This document shows, in pieces, positions 1-5,961 of a DNA stretch of 20,319 bases (within the stretch, counting starts at the first letter, position 1; every line of letters begins with the position of its first letter). Both the position numbers and the translations under genes were made by a program. Location of the stretch: positions 1-20,319 of IMG/VR virus record IMGVR_UViG_3300027396_000104. One strand, 5' to 3'. This DNA is from a virus. Under the pieces are notes generated by a model. It saw nothing but the letters and a program-made list of their open reading frames with translations, was not told the DNA's origin and did no database searches.

Positions 1-19
1 CTAAAAAAGCTCCACCAGG

Positions 20-199
20 TCAAACTCTTTTTTCCAATTTTTTATTTTCTGGGGCCTCCTCAGAGGATTCGAAATTTTTTTCTGGAGCCCCGATGTATTC
101 CAACCTCATAGAACAAGTCTCAAAGTCACATAGAAAGCCGTCTACGTGAGCACAGCCTTCGTCCTTATACAGGTCACAATGTCTTACTGGATCCATCAT
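20..199 (-). CDS. Small Cys/His-rich protein, 59 aa
   Basis: Unrecognised function. The protein begins MMDP and its first half is rich in Cys and His (H7, C8, C16, H18, C24, C29), a spacing that could bind one zinc ion. The second half is charged and probably disordered (ESSEEAPENKK). The start ATG overlaps the stop of the upstream 67-aa gene in an ATGA arrangement, which is the usual coupling in this gene string and supports a real gene. A second ATG three bases later is an equally possible start. I recall similar short CDLYK-type proteins in T4-like marine phages, but no role is known to me. It is the last gene in the window; the remaining 19 bases show no start codon. Confidence 0.7.
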   Translation of the reverse strand: MMDPVRHCDLYKDEGCAHVDGFLCDFETCSMRLEYIGAPEKNFESSEEAPENKKLEKRV

Positions 200-399
200 T
201 TATTTGGAAATTTTTTTTCGGAGGTGGAACGGCTTACTGGAATTTCGTAGTTTCTTTTCTTAACGAATTCTTCATAAGCCTCTCTGGTTCCGATGGAGTA
301 ACCGCCGTCACCAGAATGAATCTCTGCACCTGCTTGAATTTTGTCCTTCAGACTATCTTCAAGGTTTGCAATTAATCTATTCACATCACTTGTTTTCAT
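196..399 (-). CDS. Hypothetical protein, 67 aa
   Basis: Unrecognised. A soluble, highly charged protein beginning MKTSDVNRL, with a helical N-terminal half and a segment GDGGYSIGTREAYEEF in the middle, ending in a basic tail. The start lies 14 bases inside the upstream 100-aa gene and its stop overlaps the next ATG (ATGA), so it sits in a translationally coupled run of small genes. No signal peptide, membrane segment or metal motif is visible. The coding call rests on the tight packing on the same strand and the lack of a better frame. Confidence 0.65.
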   Translation of the reverse strand: MKTSDVNRLIANLEDSLKDKIQAGAEIHSGDGGYSIGTREAYEEFVKKRNYEIPVSRSTSEKKFPNK

Positions 400-688
400 T
401 TACATATTCTCCATATACTTGTAGTGCTTTCAATATCTGTGTGTTTACTTTATTACCACTCATGTGAAGTATTGTAAGTATCTCACGGATATCTTTTCTT
501 TCATACCAGTTACCAATAAAGACACCATGTGGATCGGAGTAACCTCTGAGTTGTTCTGGTCCAGACACATAAATGTAGTCAGACAAGGTGATAGAGGTTT
601 CTCCGGCACGATATCTCTTATCCACATCTTCTTTAATCCATATTCTAGCGTGGTCGTGGTTACCAGCAATAACAAAGGTCTTACTCAC
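386..688 (-). CDS. Hypothetical protein, 100 aa
   Basis: Unknown function. Begins MSKTFVIAGNHDHARIW; the conserved-looking core is the segment DYIYVSGPEQLRGYSDPHGVFIGNW, followed by a helix (RKDIREILTIL). From memory, proteins with the YV...LRG...PHGVFIG core are common small unknowns in T4-like cyanophages. The GNHD string near the N-terminus looks like a metallophosphoesterase motif, but the protein is far too short for that fold and none of the other metal motifs are present. The start overlaps the stop of the upstream 67-aa gene by four bases, consistent with an operon. Confidence 0.75.
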   Translation of the reverse strand: MSKTFVIAGNHDHARIWIKEDVDKRYRAGETSITLSDYIYVSGPEQLRGYSDPHGVFIGNWYERKDIREILTILHMSGNKVNTQILKALQVYGEYVNENK

Positions 689-888
689 CAGCTACTCTCG
701 TCCACGATGGTTTTCACAATAGTAACAAGGTCACCGTTGACCACAGTCGGTAAAGAAACAGTGACAATTGAACCAATACCAGAAGAACTGTCTACTTCGA
801 TAGTCAGATATTCAGAATCTGGATACTTTTCACAAAATTCTTTGATTGCCACCAAATCTTCTTGGTGTAGTGATACTCTATTAATCAT
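685..888 (-). CDS. Hypothetical protein, 67 aa
   Basis: Unknown function. Begins MINRVSLHQEDLVAIKEFCEKYPDSEYLTIEVDSSSGIG and ends TIVDESSW. The pattern is a short helix followed by alternating beta strands (YLTIEV, IGSIVTVSL, LVTIVKTI), suggesting a small alpha/beta domain. Similar SSGIG...VDESSW proteins are, from memory, widespread in T4-like marine phages. The ribosome binding site is a purine-rich (GA)n tract about nine bases before the ATG. It lies between an exported protein upstream and the 100-aa unknown, which it overlaps by four bases. Confidence 0.75.
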   Translation of the reverse strand: MINRVSLHQEDLVAIKEFCEKYPDSEYLTIEVDSSSGIGSIVTVSLPTVVNGDLVTIVKTIVDESSW

Positions 889-906
889 AATATAATACTC
901 TCTCTC

Positions 907-1212
907 TTAAATGGACATACCGTCTGTGCTACTACTGGTTTCGCCAGCACCAATTACACACGCAAGCCTACTGTCATATTCTATGAGTGTCCATGTTTTG
1001 GTTTCTTTGTTTACCATTAACACAATATGTGTGCCAGTAGATGTTTTGCCAACCCACAATGGCTTCTCTTTGAATTTCTCTGCAAAGAAGTTCATCACAG
1101 ATTCTGCTCGGGAACATTTTAATGGTTTGACCAAGTCAATGATTTCGTCCGGTTGCTGTGCAAACGTTGTGGTGGTTAGCAGGAGTGCTAAGGTGAGTAT
1201 TGTTTTTCGCAT
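907..1212 (-). CDS. Exported small protein with Sec signal peptide, 101 aa
   Basis: Function unknown, but the N-terminus MRKTILTLALLLTTTTFAQQ is a clear Sec signal peptide: two positive residues, a hydrophobic core, and an AxA-like end (TFA) around residues 16-18. The mature part is about 83 residues with two cysteines (about C33 and C84) that could form a disulphide in the periplasm. A short beta-rich segment (PLWVGKTSTGTHIVLMV...TWTLIEYD) follows a helix. It probably acts in the host periplasm during infection. It directly follows a 47-aa membrane protein whose 3' end it overlaps, so both may act in the envelope. Confidence 0.8.
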   Translation of the reverse strand: MRKTILTLALLLTTTTFAQQPDEIIDLVKPLKCSRAESVMNFFAEKFKEKPLWVGKTSTGTHIVLMVNKETKTWTLIEYDSRLACVIGAGETSSSTDGMSI

Positions 1213-1331
1213 GGTTTATTGACCTCTAAGTTATGCATCACATAATCGTGTGCTTTGTCCCAAACATCGGGTTCGCCCCAAAATAGAAAGAAACAGAGGA
1301 AGATAAACATCCATTCGAAAAAAGCGTTCAT
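1188..1331 (-). CDS. Small membrane protein, 47 aa
   Basis: A very short gene. The product has one hydrophobic helix at residues about 4-18 (FFEWMFIFLCFFLFW) followed by a polar tail containing GEPDVWDKAHDYVMHNL. I recall the W-GEP(D/N)-(V/I)-W/Y pattern in small membrane proteins of T4-like marine phages, with no assigned role. The start overlaps the stop of the 163-aa gene as ATGA, and its 3' end overlaps the exported protein by 25 bases in another frame, so it fills an otherwise gene-free gap. Likely inner membrane. Confidence 0.7.
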   Translation of the reverse strand: MNAFFEWMFIFLCFFLFWGEPDVWDKAHDYVMHNLEVNKPCEKQYSP

Positions 1332-1819
1332 TGTGTTAATACCTTTTTAAATTCCTCTGGTAGTCGGACATTGGAAAGTCCGGAAGCGCTGGAAAACATC
1401 GGTGCTATCTGAGAAGGATTATAACCAGCAAGACCACAACCAATCGCTGTCACATTAAACAGTAAGTCTGGTGTAAGTCTAGCAAAATCTATAAACTGGT
1501 CCACATATAGCTGGATGGTTTCTAACGGTAATGTTTTGATGTTCTGGTCTTTGGTAGGAATACCATAAGAGTCTCCTTGTAGACCAACACCAATACCATA
1601 AATCGCTTTATGGTTTTCTACTGCAAACTTGGCTGCGCCAGCACCGTGACGGCCAGCCAGGTTCGAACCAAAGACAAAAATCTCTCTCATTGGTTTCTCT
1701 GGTCGACCATGACGGCCAACACAAAGGTCGCACTCTGGATCATCACAGATATCCTCTAACCACTCATTGGTCTGCTCATCATAATAAGCGTCATACTGTT
1801 CTGAATATCTCTGGTTCAT
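1328..1819 (-). CDS. A1S_2505-type phage protein, macro-domain-like, 163 aa
   Basis: The region from about residue 45 (REIFVFGSNLAGRHGAGAA) through IGCGLAGY near residue 125 matches the family I know as the A1S_2505 phage non-structural protein, which resembles macro (ADP-ribose binding) domains: FGSNLAGxHGAGAA would be the phosphate-binding loop and IGCGLAGY the second nucleotide loop. Biochemical role not established to my knowledge. An unusual N-terminal extension of about 44 residues carries C25, C30 and C33 plus H37 (DDPECDLCVGRHGRP), which could bind a metal. The start overlaps the 49-aa gene by 29 bases; an alternative start is the Met just before REIFVFG, which would remove the Cys extension. 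Confidence 0.8.
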   Translation of the reverse strand: MNQRYSEQYDAYYDEQTNEWLEDICDDPECDLCVGRHGRPEKPMREIFVFGSNLAGRHGAGAAKFAVENHKAIYGIGVGLQGDSYGIPTKDQNIKTLPLETIQLYVDQFIDFARLTPDLLFNVTAIGCGLAGYNPSQIAPMFSSASGLSNVRLPEEFKKVLTQ

Positions 1820-1940
1820 AATATTTCATTAACCTTACATAATACGCAAAAACTTTAGGTTGATGTTCAAAGTTGGGTAAGTCATCACCATACTTTTCGA
1901 CCAATCGATTATAAATGGCCAAAGCCTGCTCATCGGTCAT
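1791..1940 (-). CDS. Hypothetical protein, 49 aa
   Basis: A short gene filling the gap between the 163-aa and 157-aa genes. The product begins MTDEQALAIYNRLVEKYGDD and continues with LPNFEHQPKVFAYYVRLMKYY, two probable helices rich in Tyr. From memory, small proteins with LPN-(F/P)-x-H-x-P-(K/R)-x-F-x-(Y/F)-YV are common in T4-like cyanophages; function unknown. The ATG overlaps the stop of the upstream 157-aa gene (ATGA), the same coupling seen repeatedly here, which is the main reason to call it real. Confidence 0.75.
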   Translation of the reverse strand: MTDEQALAIYNRLVEKYGDDLPNFEHQPKVFAYYVRLMKYYEPEIFRTV

Positions 1941-2410
1941 TCTGCAAAATACCTGTTCACAAGAACTTCCAAAATCTGCATGACTTCTTCTTCATTCATA
2001 CCACTATCTTGGTCTAATCGGTCTTCCAGCGGAATCACATCCCAATACCAGTTGCCATCAACCTCACTTTTGGAATGCCAAGCATATAAACAAACTTCTT
2101 CTTTTGGTCGGTGAATCACCATGTTACCAAAAGTGAAAGATGCCACTTCATGTTCTGGAAAGACAAAACCTTTTCTTCCTGAATTCTTATGAATATAGAT
2201 TGCATACGATTCATTATCGGTGTTACCATGTTCAATATACTGATACTCACCGTTCTCATCTTCGGTCTCTAGGTCTCCAAAACCATCAAATGCGATTTTG
2301 ATTTCTGAAATAGGTGAAATGTCCTCACCATAATCTAGTTCATCATCCCATTGTCGATTCTCAAGTAGTTTGACAACCAGTTCTTCAAATTTATTAAAAT
2401 CGTATTCCAT
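1937..2410 (-). CDS. Hypothetical acidic protein, 157 aa
   Basis: Unrecognised. A strongly acidic soluble protein; begins MEYDFNKFEELVVKLLENR (helix), then mixed beta strands with several aromatic residues (KGFVFPEHEVASFTFGNMVIHRP, VDGNWYWDVIPLEDR), and a C-terminal helix (EEEVMQILEVLVNRYFAE). No signal peptide, membrane helix or catalytic motif is seen. It is one base downstream of the MazG-like gene and coupled to the following 49-aa gene through ATGA, so it belongs to the accessory operon that starts at the promoter near 5900. Confidence 0.75.
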   Translation of the reverse strand: MEYDFNKFEELVVKLLENRQWDDELDYGEDISPISEIKIAFDGFGDLETEDENGEYQYIEHGNTDNESYAIYIHKNSGRKGFVFPEHEVASFTFGNMVIHRPKEEVCLYAWHSKSEVDGNWYWDVIPLEDRLDQDSGMNEEEVMQILEVLVNRYFAE

Positions 2411-2411
2411 C

Positions 2412-2690
2412 TTATGCCTCTTTGTAGATGTTTGACCAAATCTTTAATTTCTCTTTTTTGGCTTTTCGAGCCTCGTTAATCTTGTCATCGGAAACAATGC
2501 ATCTTTCAACCATGATATCAATCATTGCTAAAAGGTCACCAACTTCTTCCTCCAAGCTTTGCATATTGCTTTTGTTTGTAACGGGGTGAACAGAATCAAA
2601 ACCAAAACGAAAAATCTTGGAGATTGCCTGCGTTACCTCAGCACATTCTTCCTGTGTAATACAGAAAATCTCCTTACTTACCTTATCCAT
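2412..2690 (-). CDS. MazG-like nucleotide pyrophosphohydrolase, about 92 aa
   Basis: All-alpha NTP pyrophosphatase (MazG-like) fold: an N-terminal helix with the metal-binding pattern EECAEVTQAISKI (E-E-x-x-E), a loop with FGFDS, and the second helix LEEEVGDLLAMIDIMVER, i.e. the E-x-x-D metal motif (EEVGD). Family members hydrolyse (d)NTPs, or possibly (p)ppGpp, to monophosphates. In T4-like marine phages MazG-like proteins are thought to tune host nucleotide or stress pools. Start chosen at MDKVSKEIF because GAGG lies about nine bases upstream and the ATG overlaps the stop of the 78-aa gene by eight bases; a longer form starting MRSSI at 2705 is possible. This is the second MazG-like protein in the window; the other at 12480 is quite different in sequence. 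Confidence 0.82.
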   Translation of the reverse strand: MDKVSKEIFCITQEECAEVTQAISKIFRFGFDSVHPVTNKSNMQSLEEEVGDLLAMIDIMVERCIVSDDKINEARKAKKEKLKIWSNIYKEA

Positions 2691-2919
2691 TATTGATGAC
2701 CTCATTCAACAAAATTTGAGTGCCATCACCACCTTGAACAAAAGATTCTGCCAAGTTTTCGGCTTCTTCTTCGTGGTGGCATGAAGTTCTCTGAATGACT
2801 TTATCACCAACATATAAGGTAACTTCCCAAACATCAAACTTTGGATCCAAACTTCTTCTCAATCTGGTCACACTGGCTTTTCTGCCAGTTCCATAGTATT
2901 CTGAATAAATCTCCGACAT
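2683..2919 (-). CDS. Hypothetical protein, 78 aa
   Basis: Unknown function. Begins MSEIYSEYYGTGRKASVTRL, then FDVWEVTLYVGDKVIQRTSCHHEEEAENLAESFVQG. Predicted pattern beta-beta-beta-alpha: two strands (WEVTLYVGD, KVIQRTS) and a helix (EEEAENLAESFV). From memory, DPKFDVWEV...A(E)xFV proteins of this size recur in T4-like marine phages beside the CobT-like gene. A strong ribosome binding site (AAGGAG) precedes the ATG, in the nine-base gap after the 709-aa gene. It overlaps the MazG-like gene downstream. Confidence 0.78.
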   Translation of the reverse strand: MSEIYSEYYGTGRKASVTRLRRSLDPKFDVWEVTLYVGDKVIQRTSCHHEEEAENLAESFVQGGDGTQILLNEVINNG

Positions 2920-2928
2920 AATAACTCC

Positions 2929-5058
2929 TTATGCAATTAATCCAATAAAACGATTCAAGATAACTCGACTGTTGTGTTTACCACTATTGTATTTGGTAAA
3001 TGCGGATGCAATACCTCTAAAGGTTGCATTTTCTTTAACCTCAAAAGACGAATCATCATCGGTATCTAGGCTATTTGACCGCAAGATATAATACTCATCA
3101 TATCCTGTGTTCTCCAAGATGGTGAATTGATTTTTTCGGAAATTTTCTTTCATTTCTTCGTGGTTAAATTGTTTTGGAAACCATTGATAGACCTTACGGT
3201 TGAAATCTCTACCATTAATCACATAGAAACCAACAACGTTTGATTTGGTTCTAGCTTTTAACAAACGAATCAAAGCATTTGTTTGTGAGTCACGTTCACG
3301 CAAATCAATTCTTTCTTCATGTTTGGTGACGGTATCACGGATAACTAAACGGTCACACTTGATGTGTGTTGTGTAATCGCTGTAGTAAGAACCATAATGA
3401 GACCCCGACATATTCAATGGATCGTAGTAACGATTCAATGTATGTCCTTCACCATCGGTCAGGAAAATTGTGTTTACAATTTGTAACTTGTTTTGTTTCT
3501 GAAATTCTGGAACAATTGACATGGCGTGAATGATGGCTTCATTCAAGGGTGTGCCTTGCATATGCATCCAATAAGGCAAATACAATCTAGTTGTTGAACC
3601 CAAACCAGACATGTGAACCAGTGCTGAACACGCATATGTGAATTCTGAACTGTTCATACGTGATGACAACAAGTTCATTGCAGCATAAGGCTTTGTGTAT
3701 AGGTCATTTCCTTTTGGTGCAGCTCGTGCCACAGACATTTTGGTGTCAGTATCTTCAACAAAAGCATACACTTCATAAGGAATGTTTTGTTTCTTACAAA
3801 ACAATACCAAGTTGATTAATTGTTTTACTGTATTACCAATATGGTCACACATTGAACCTGACCAGTCCAAAAACATAACCAATCCATGTGACTTGCCACC
3901 AGGAACAACCGAAACCTTTTTGAAAATATCTTCATTGAATTTATATGAATAAATTTTAGACATATTCAAATCACCAGTTTTGGCAACTGTTGCACGTTTT
4001 AGTTGGTCGGCATTCTTACGTAGTTCAAATTCTTTGACAAGATAGGAAACTACTTTGTTGCTTTCATTTCGAATTTTTATAAATTCTGGTGTTGAAATGG
4101 AAAAATTTTCTTCCTTATATCTTTTCCAGATTACCTTGAAGTCGTTGACTTGTTTATAATCTAGATTTGGAATGTTTGTGTAAATGATATTTGAAATACT
4201 TGTATCAAACAACTGTTGTTCATTTTTCTTGAATGCTTCATCTGTGTGTGAACGAATTTGCTCATCAAGTTTTTTATCTAGTTCATCCTTACCATCTTGG
4301 TCGGATGCTTTTTGACCTTTTTCAGTTTCTTTATCAGAATCTTCCTTATCCTCATCTTCGCCACTATCACCGCTAGCTGACTGTTCTTCCTTTTGTTCTA
4401 ACGGTTCACCATCATCATCGAATTCGACTTCTTCATAATCTTCTTCATCTTGTTCATCACTATGTTCAGCTTTTGCTTTGGCCTTTTTCTGTTCTTCCAA
4501 TTCAATTTGTTTCTTCATATAATCGATGATTTTTTTGGAAACCTCGATAACATCATCATAGGTTTCGGTGGTTTCTACTTCATTGAGTAAAACCACTTCT
4601 TCATCATTGAATTGAATACGTAGAGCTGCGCCACCTTTGCAATGCAGGTTAATACGATCCAAAAAATTCATCTTATTGATATCGGTTCCTTTGACACCAA
4701 AGAAATCTTTTTCCATAAGCTCTTTGTATGCTTTGGCAAAAGAATTTTTTAGACCAGGATATTTGTATTTGATTTTTCGTTCGATGCGGGAATCTTCAAC
4801 CACATTGGCAACATCTTTATTGATTTTCAATTCTCTAACTTTCAACATTCCTTCGATGGGAGTGTATAGAGCATGACCAACTTCGTGACCAGTAAATAGG
4901 TCATAAAGAGCACTAGAGATATTTTTATCCAAAATTGGCAAAGTTAAAATCCTATTTTTAACATCAAATGATGCTGTTTGAACTGGACGTTGTTCAACAA
5001 CAAGATTTTCTGTCGCCATCAATTTGGCCAATAGAGATTTTGATTCAAGTAATTCCAT
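2929..5058 (-). CDS. CobT-like protein: HExxH metalloprotease-type domain plus VWA domain, 709 aa
   Basis: Three regions are visible. Residues 1-190: helical domain with a zinc-protease motif HEVGHALYTP (H58, E59, H62) and a possible third ligand in VVEDSRIER (about E88). Residues about 195-265: a very acidic, probably disordered linker (Asp/Glu/Lys). Residues about 390 to the end: a von Willebrand A domain with a complete MIDAS (D398-x-S400-x-S402 in FLDWSGSM, T503 in QGTPLNEA, D535 in FLTDGEG). This layout, acidic stretch then VWA, resembles CobT, the partner of the AAA+ protein CobS in cobalt chelatase and of MoxR-VWA pairs; T4-like cyanophages carry cobS-like genes. A remodelling or protease role with an AAA+ partner is inferred, not shown. 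No AAA+ gene is in this window. The start overlaps the AbrB-like gene as TAATG. Confidence 0.82.
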   Translation of the reverse strand: MELLESKSLLAKLMATENLVVEQRPVQTASFDVKNRILTLPILDKNISSALYDLFTGHEVGHALYTPIEGMLKVRELKINKDVANVVEDSRIERKIKYKYPGLKNSFAKAYKELMEKDFFGVKGTDINKMNFLDRINLHCKGGAALRIQFNDEEVVLLNEVETTETYDDVIEVSKKIIDYMKKQIELEEQKKAKAKAEHSDEQDEEDYEEVEFDDDGEPLEQKEEQSASGDSGEDEDKEDSDKETEKGQKASDQDGKDELDKKLDEQIRSHTDEAFKKNEQQLFDTSISNIIYTNIPNLDYKQVNDFKVIWKRYKEENFSISTPEFIKIRNESNKVVSYLVKEFELRKNADQLKRATVAKTGDLNMSKIYSYKFNEDIFKKVSVVPGGKSHGLVMFLDWSGSMCDHIGNTVKQLINLVLFCKKQNIPYEVYAFVEDTDTKMSVARAAPKGNDLYTKPYAAMNLLSSRMNSSEFTYACSALVHMSGLGSTTRLYLPYWMHMQGTPLNEAIIHAMSIVPEFQKQNKLQIVNTIFLTDGEGHTLNRYYDPLNMSGSHYGSYYSDYTTHIKCDRLVIRDTVTKHEERIDLRERDSQTNALIRLLKARTKSNVVGFYVINGRDFNRKVYQWFPKQFNHEEMKENFRKNQFTILENTGYDEYYILRSNSLDTDDDSSFEVKENATFRGIASAFTKYNSGKHNSRVILNRFIGLIA

Positions 5059-5234
5059 TATTTTTTCTCAGTAATGATTAGAACGTTGCCTGTAGGTGTT
5101 TCTTCAACTTTCAAATTCAACACGGTGCCTTCTTTCCAACCGGTTTCAGCAATTAATTCGTCAGGAAATTGTAAGATTGCATCACCTGTGCCATCATTCG
5201 CTTCAAGAATGTCAGCAATATAGGTCTTACTCAT
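5058..5234 (-). CDS. AbrB/SpoVT-like small DNA-binding-type protein, 58 aa
   Basis: Begins MSKTYIADILEANDGTGDAI and continues LQFPDELIAETGWKEGTVLNLKVEETPTG. The pattern I-L-x-(F/L)-P-x-E-(L)-(x)8-GWKEGxxL is that of the swapped-hairpin AbrB/SpoVT and MazE antitoxin fold, normally a homodimer that binds DNA, although in phage homologues a DNA-binding role has not been proven to my knowledge. At 58 residues it is about one such domain. Its stop and the ATG of the 709-aa CobT-like gene overlap (TAATG), so the two are translationally coupled and made together; it may regulate this operon or assist the CobT-like protein. Confidence 0.75.
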   Translation of the reverse strand: MSKTYIADILEANDGTGDAILQFPDELIAETGWKEGTVLNLKVEETPTGNVLIITEKK

Positions 5235-5382
5235 AATATTCCTTCATTTTTTTATACCAATCTTGGTCAGCCTCAAATTGTGTCATCACGGCCCACTTTT
5301 TTGTGACTTCCCAAAGTGCTTCCCAAGCATTTTCCATATTTTCTTGTGGTTTTTCGTCCACTACATCAGCATTTTGCGACAT
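5227..5382 (-). CDS. Hypothetical small protein, 51 aa
   Basis: Unrecognised. Begins MSQNADVVDEKPQENMENAW and is mostly one amphipathic helix rich in Trp (ENAWEALWEVTKKWAVMTQFEADQDWYKKMKEYY). It has an excellent ribosome binding site (AGGAG, about six bases before the ATG), located in the last codons of the upstream 50-aa gene, and overlaps the AbrB-like gene by eight bases. A hairpin at 5399-5420 lies just upstream of its ribosome binding site and could affect its translation. Confidence 0.72.
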   Translation of the reverse strand: MSQNADVVDEKPQENMENAWEALWEVTKKWAVMTQFEADQDWYKKMKEYYE

Positions 5383-5383
5383 T

Positions 5384-5536
5384 TTAATCTCCTAGAGCAG
5401 TGATTTGCGACAAAATCACTTTTTTCTCATCTTTACGATTGTATTTTACGACATTTTTATGTGCCTGAACAGGTTTGATTGGTGTTCGACACACAGGACG
5501 TTGTAATTTTACAACAAAACTCATTTTCTTGTTCAT
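5384..5536 (-). CDS. Small basic protein, 50 aa
   Basis: Unrecognised. Begins MNKKMSFVVKLQRPVCRTPI and is lysine/arginine rich throughout, ending ILSQITALGD. Two similar short stretches (FVVKL and NVVKY) give rise to repeated TTTTACRAC DNA on the plus strand. A GAGG ribosome binding site lies in the end of the upstream gene. An internal Met at residue 5 is an alternative start. Its basic charge and early position would fit binding to nucleic acid, but that is only inference. Confidence 0.62.
   Translation of the reverse strand: MNKKMSFVVKLQRPVCRTPIKPVQAHKNVVKYNRKDEKKVILSQITALGD
5399..5420 (+). terminator. Hairpin followed by T-run in plus-strand sense
   Basis: Perfect 8-bp arms AGTGATTT and AAATCACT with loop GCGACA, followed on the plus strand by six T residues (5420-5425). 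In plus sense this has the form of an intrinsic terminator and could stop antisense transcription entering the operon. In minus (gene) sense there is no T-run; the hairpin lies inside the 50-aa gene just upstream of the AGGAG of the 51-aa gene. The stem is AT-rich, so strength is uncertain. Confidence 0.4.
5500..5515. repeat. Inverted repeat GTTGTAATTTTACAAC (copy 1)
   Basis: Arms GTTGTAA and TTACAAC separated by two bases. It lies inside the 50-aa gene. It matches 15 of 16 bases of the inverted repeat at 5939-5954 upstream of the consensus promoter. It may be a second operator-like site, or a result of coding FVVKL in AT-rich DNA. Confidence 0.4.
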
Positions 5537-5537
5537 T

Positions 5538-5876
5538 TTAGCGCCTCATTTTTGAAATTTCTACAGCTTCCTCGCTGTTAAACACAGGAACAGCGTTTGA
5601 TTTGTGCATAGTTGCGATTCCCATCACTTTTGTGCCAGTATAAACCTTAGGTGCAGCTTTTGTGGCTTGACCAATGCCTGTATCCAATGACGGATAACGC
5701 ACGGTTTCACGGCCAGCAGGCACAGACAGTTTGTATACTAATTGATTAGTAGTTTTTTGTGGGACTTTAATAGGTTTTGTTGGCTGATGTGATTTCAGCC
5801 AAGCTTCATATTGTTCACGTGCAGCCTTAGGTCCACGTTTTTTCTTGGACTTAGGTGTTCGAACATAAATCATCAT
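5538..5876 (-). CDS. Hypothetical basic protein, 112 aa
   Basis: Unknown function. Very basic N-terminus (MMIYVRTPKSKKKRGPKAAR) followed by a helix (EQYEAWLKSHQPTKPIK), a central segment LSVPAGRETVRYPSLDTG and a conserved-looking end VPVFNSEEAVEISKMRR. The 'basic stretch, EAWLKSH, VPAGRET, YPSLDTG, FN.EEA..ISKMRR' pattern is one I recall from T4-like marine phages as a common unknown. It is the first gene after the consensus promoter; the AGGAG ribosome binding site is eight bases before the first of two adjacent ATG codons. Being first behind a strong host-type promoter suggests early expression. Confidence 0.8.
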   Translation of the reverse strand: MMIYVRTPKSKKKRGPKAAREQYEAWLKSHQPTKPIKVPQKTTNQLVYKLSVPAGRETVRYPSLDTGIGQATKAAPKVYTGTKVMGIATMHKSNAVPVFNSEEAVEISKMRR

Positions 5877-5902
5877 AACAAAATCTCCTATGCAATGTGT
5901 AT

Positions 5903-5931
5903 ATTATACAACATACACAAAGGAGTGTCAA
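5903..5931 (-). promoter_or_regulatory. Consensus sigma-70 promoter, TTGACA-17-TATAAT
   Basis: On the minus strand a perfect -35 (TTGACA, 5931-5926), a spacer of exactly 17 bases and a perfect -10 (TATAAT, 5908-5903). The start of transcription would be near 5896, giving a leader of about 20 bases with AGGAG before the 112-aa gene. An inverted repeat TGTGTAT-N10-ATACACA brackets the -10 box, and another (TGTGTTGT-N6-ACAACACA, 5936-5957) sits just upstream of the -35. It should be read by unmodified host RNA polymerase and drive the region down to coordinate 20 as an early operon. Confidence 0.88.
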
Positions 5932-5935
5932 TAGG

Positions 5936-5957
5936 TGTGTTGTTATTTTACAACACA
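5936..5957. repeat. Inverted repeat upstream of -35, operator-like
   Basis: Perfect 8-bp arms TGTGTTGT and ACAACACA around a 6-base AT-rich centre. It lies five bases from the -35 hexamer, in the gap after the 62-aa gene. There is no T-run following it in gene sense, so it looks more like a protein-binding site than a terminator. Its 16-base core is nearly identical to that at 5500-5515. Confidence 0.5.
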
Positions 5958-5961
5958 AATA

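Noticed and set aside
627-688. GNHD motif in the 100-aa protein suggesting a metallophosphoesterase
   Set aside because: Protein too short for the fold and none of the other metal-binding motifs (DxH, GDxxD, GHxH) are present; similar marine phage proteins I recall do not keep GNHD.
464-895. Plus-strand open frame of 143 aa
   Set aside because: Lies antisense across two well-packed minus-strand genes, has no recognisable domain, and no plus-strand gene is supported anywhere in the window.
4989-5001. GTTGTTCAACAAC palindrome as a third copy of the operator-like repeat
   Set aside because: It is inside VVEQR-type codons of the 709-aa gene, has a one-base centre instead of six, and is not followed by any promoter-like sequence.
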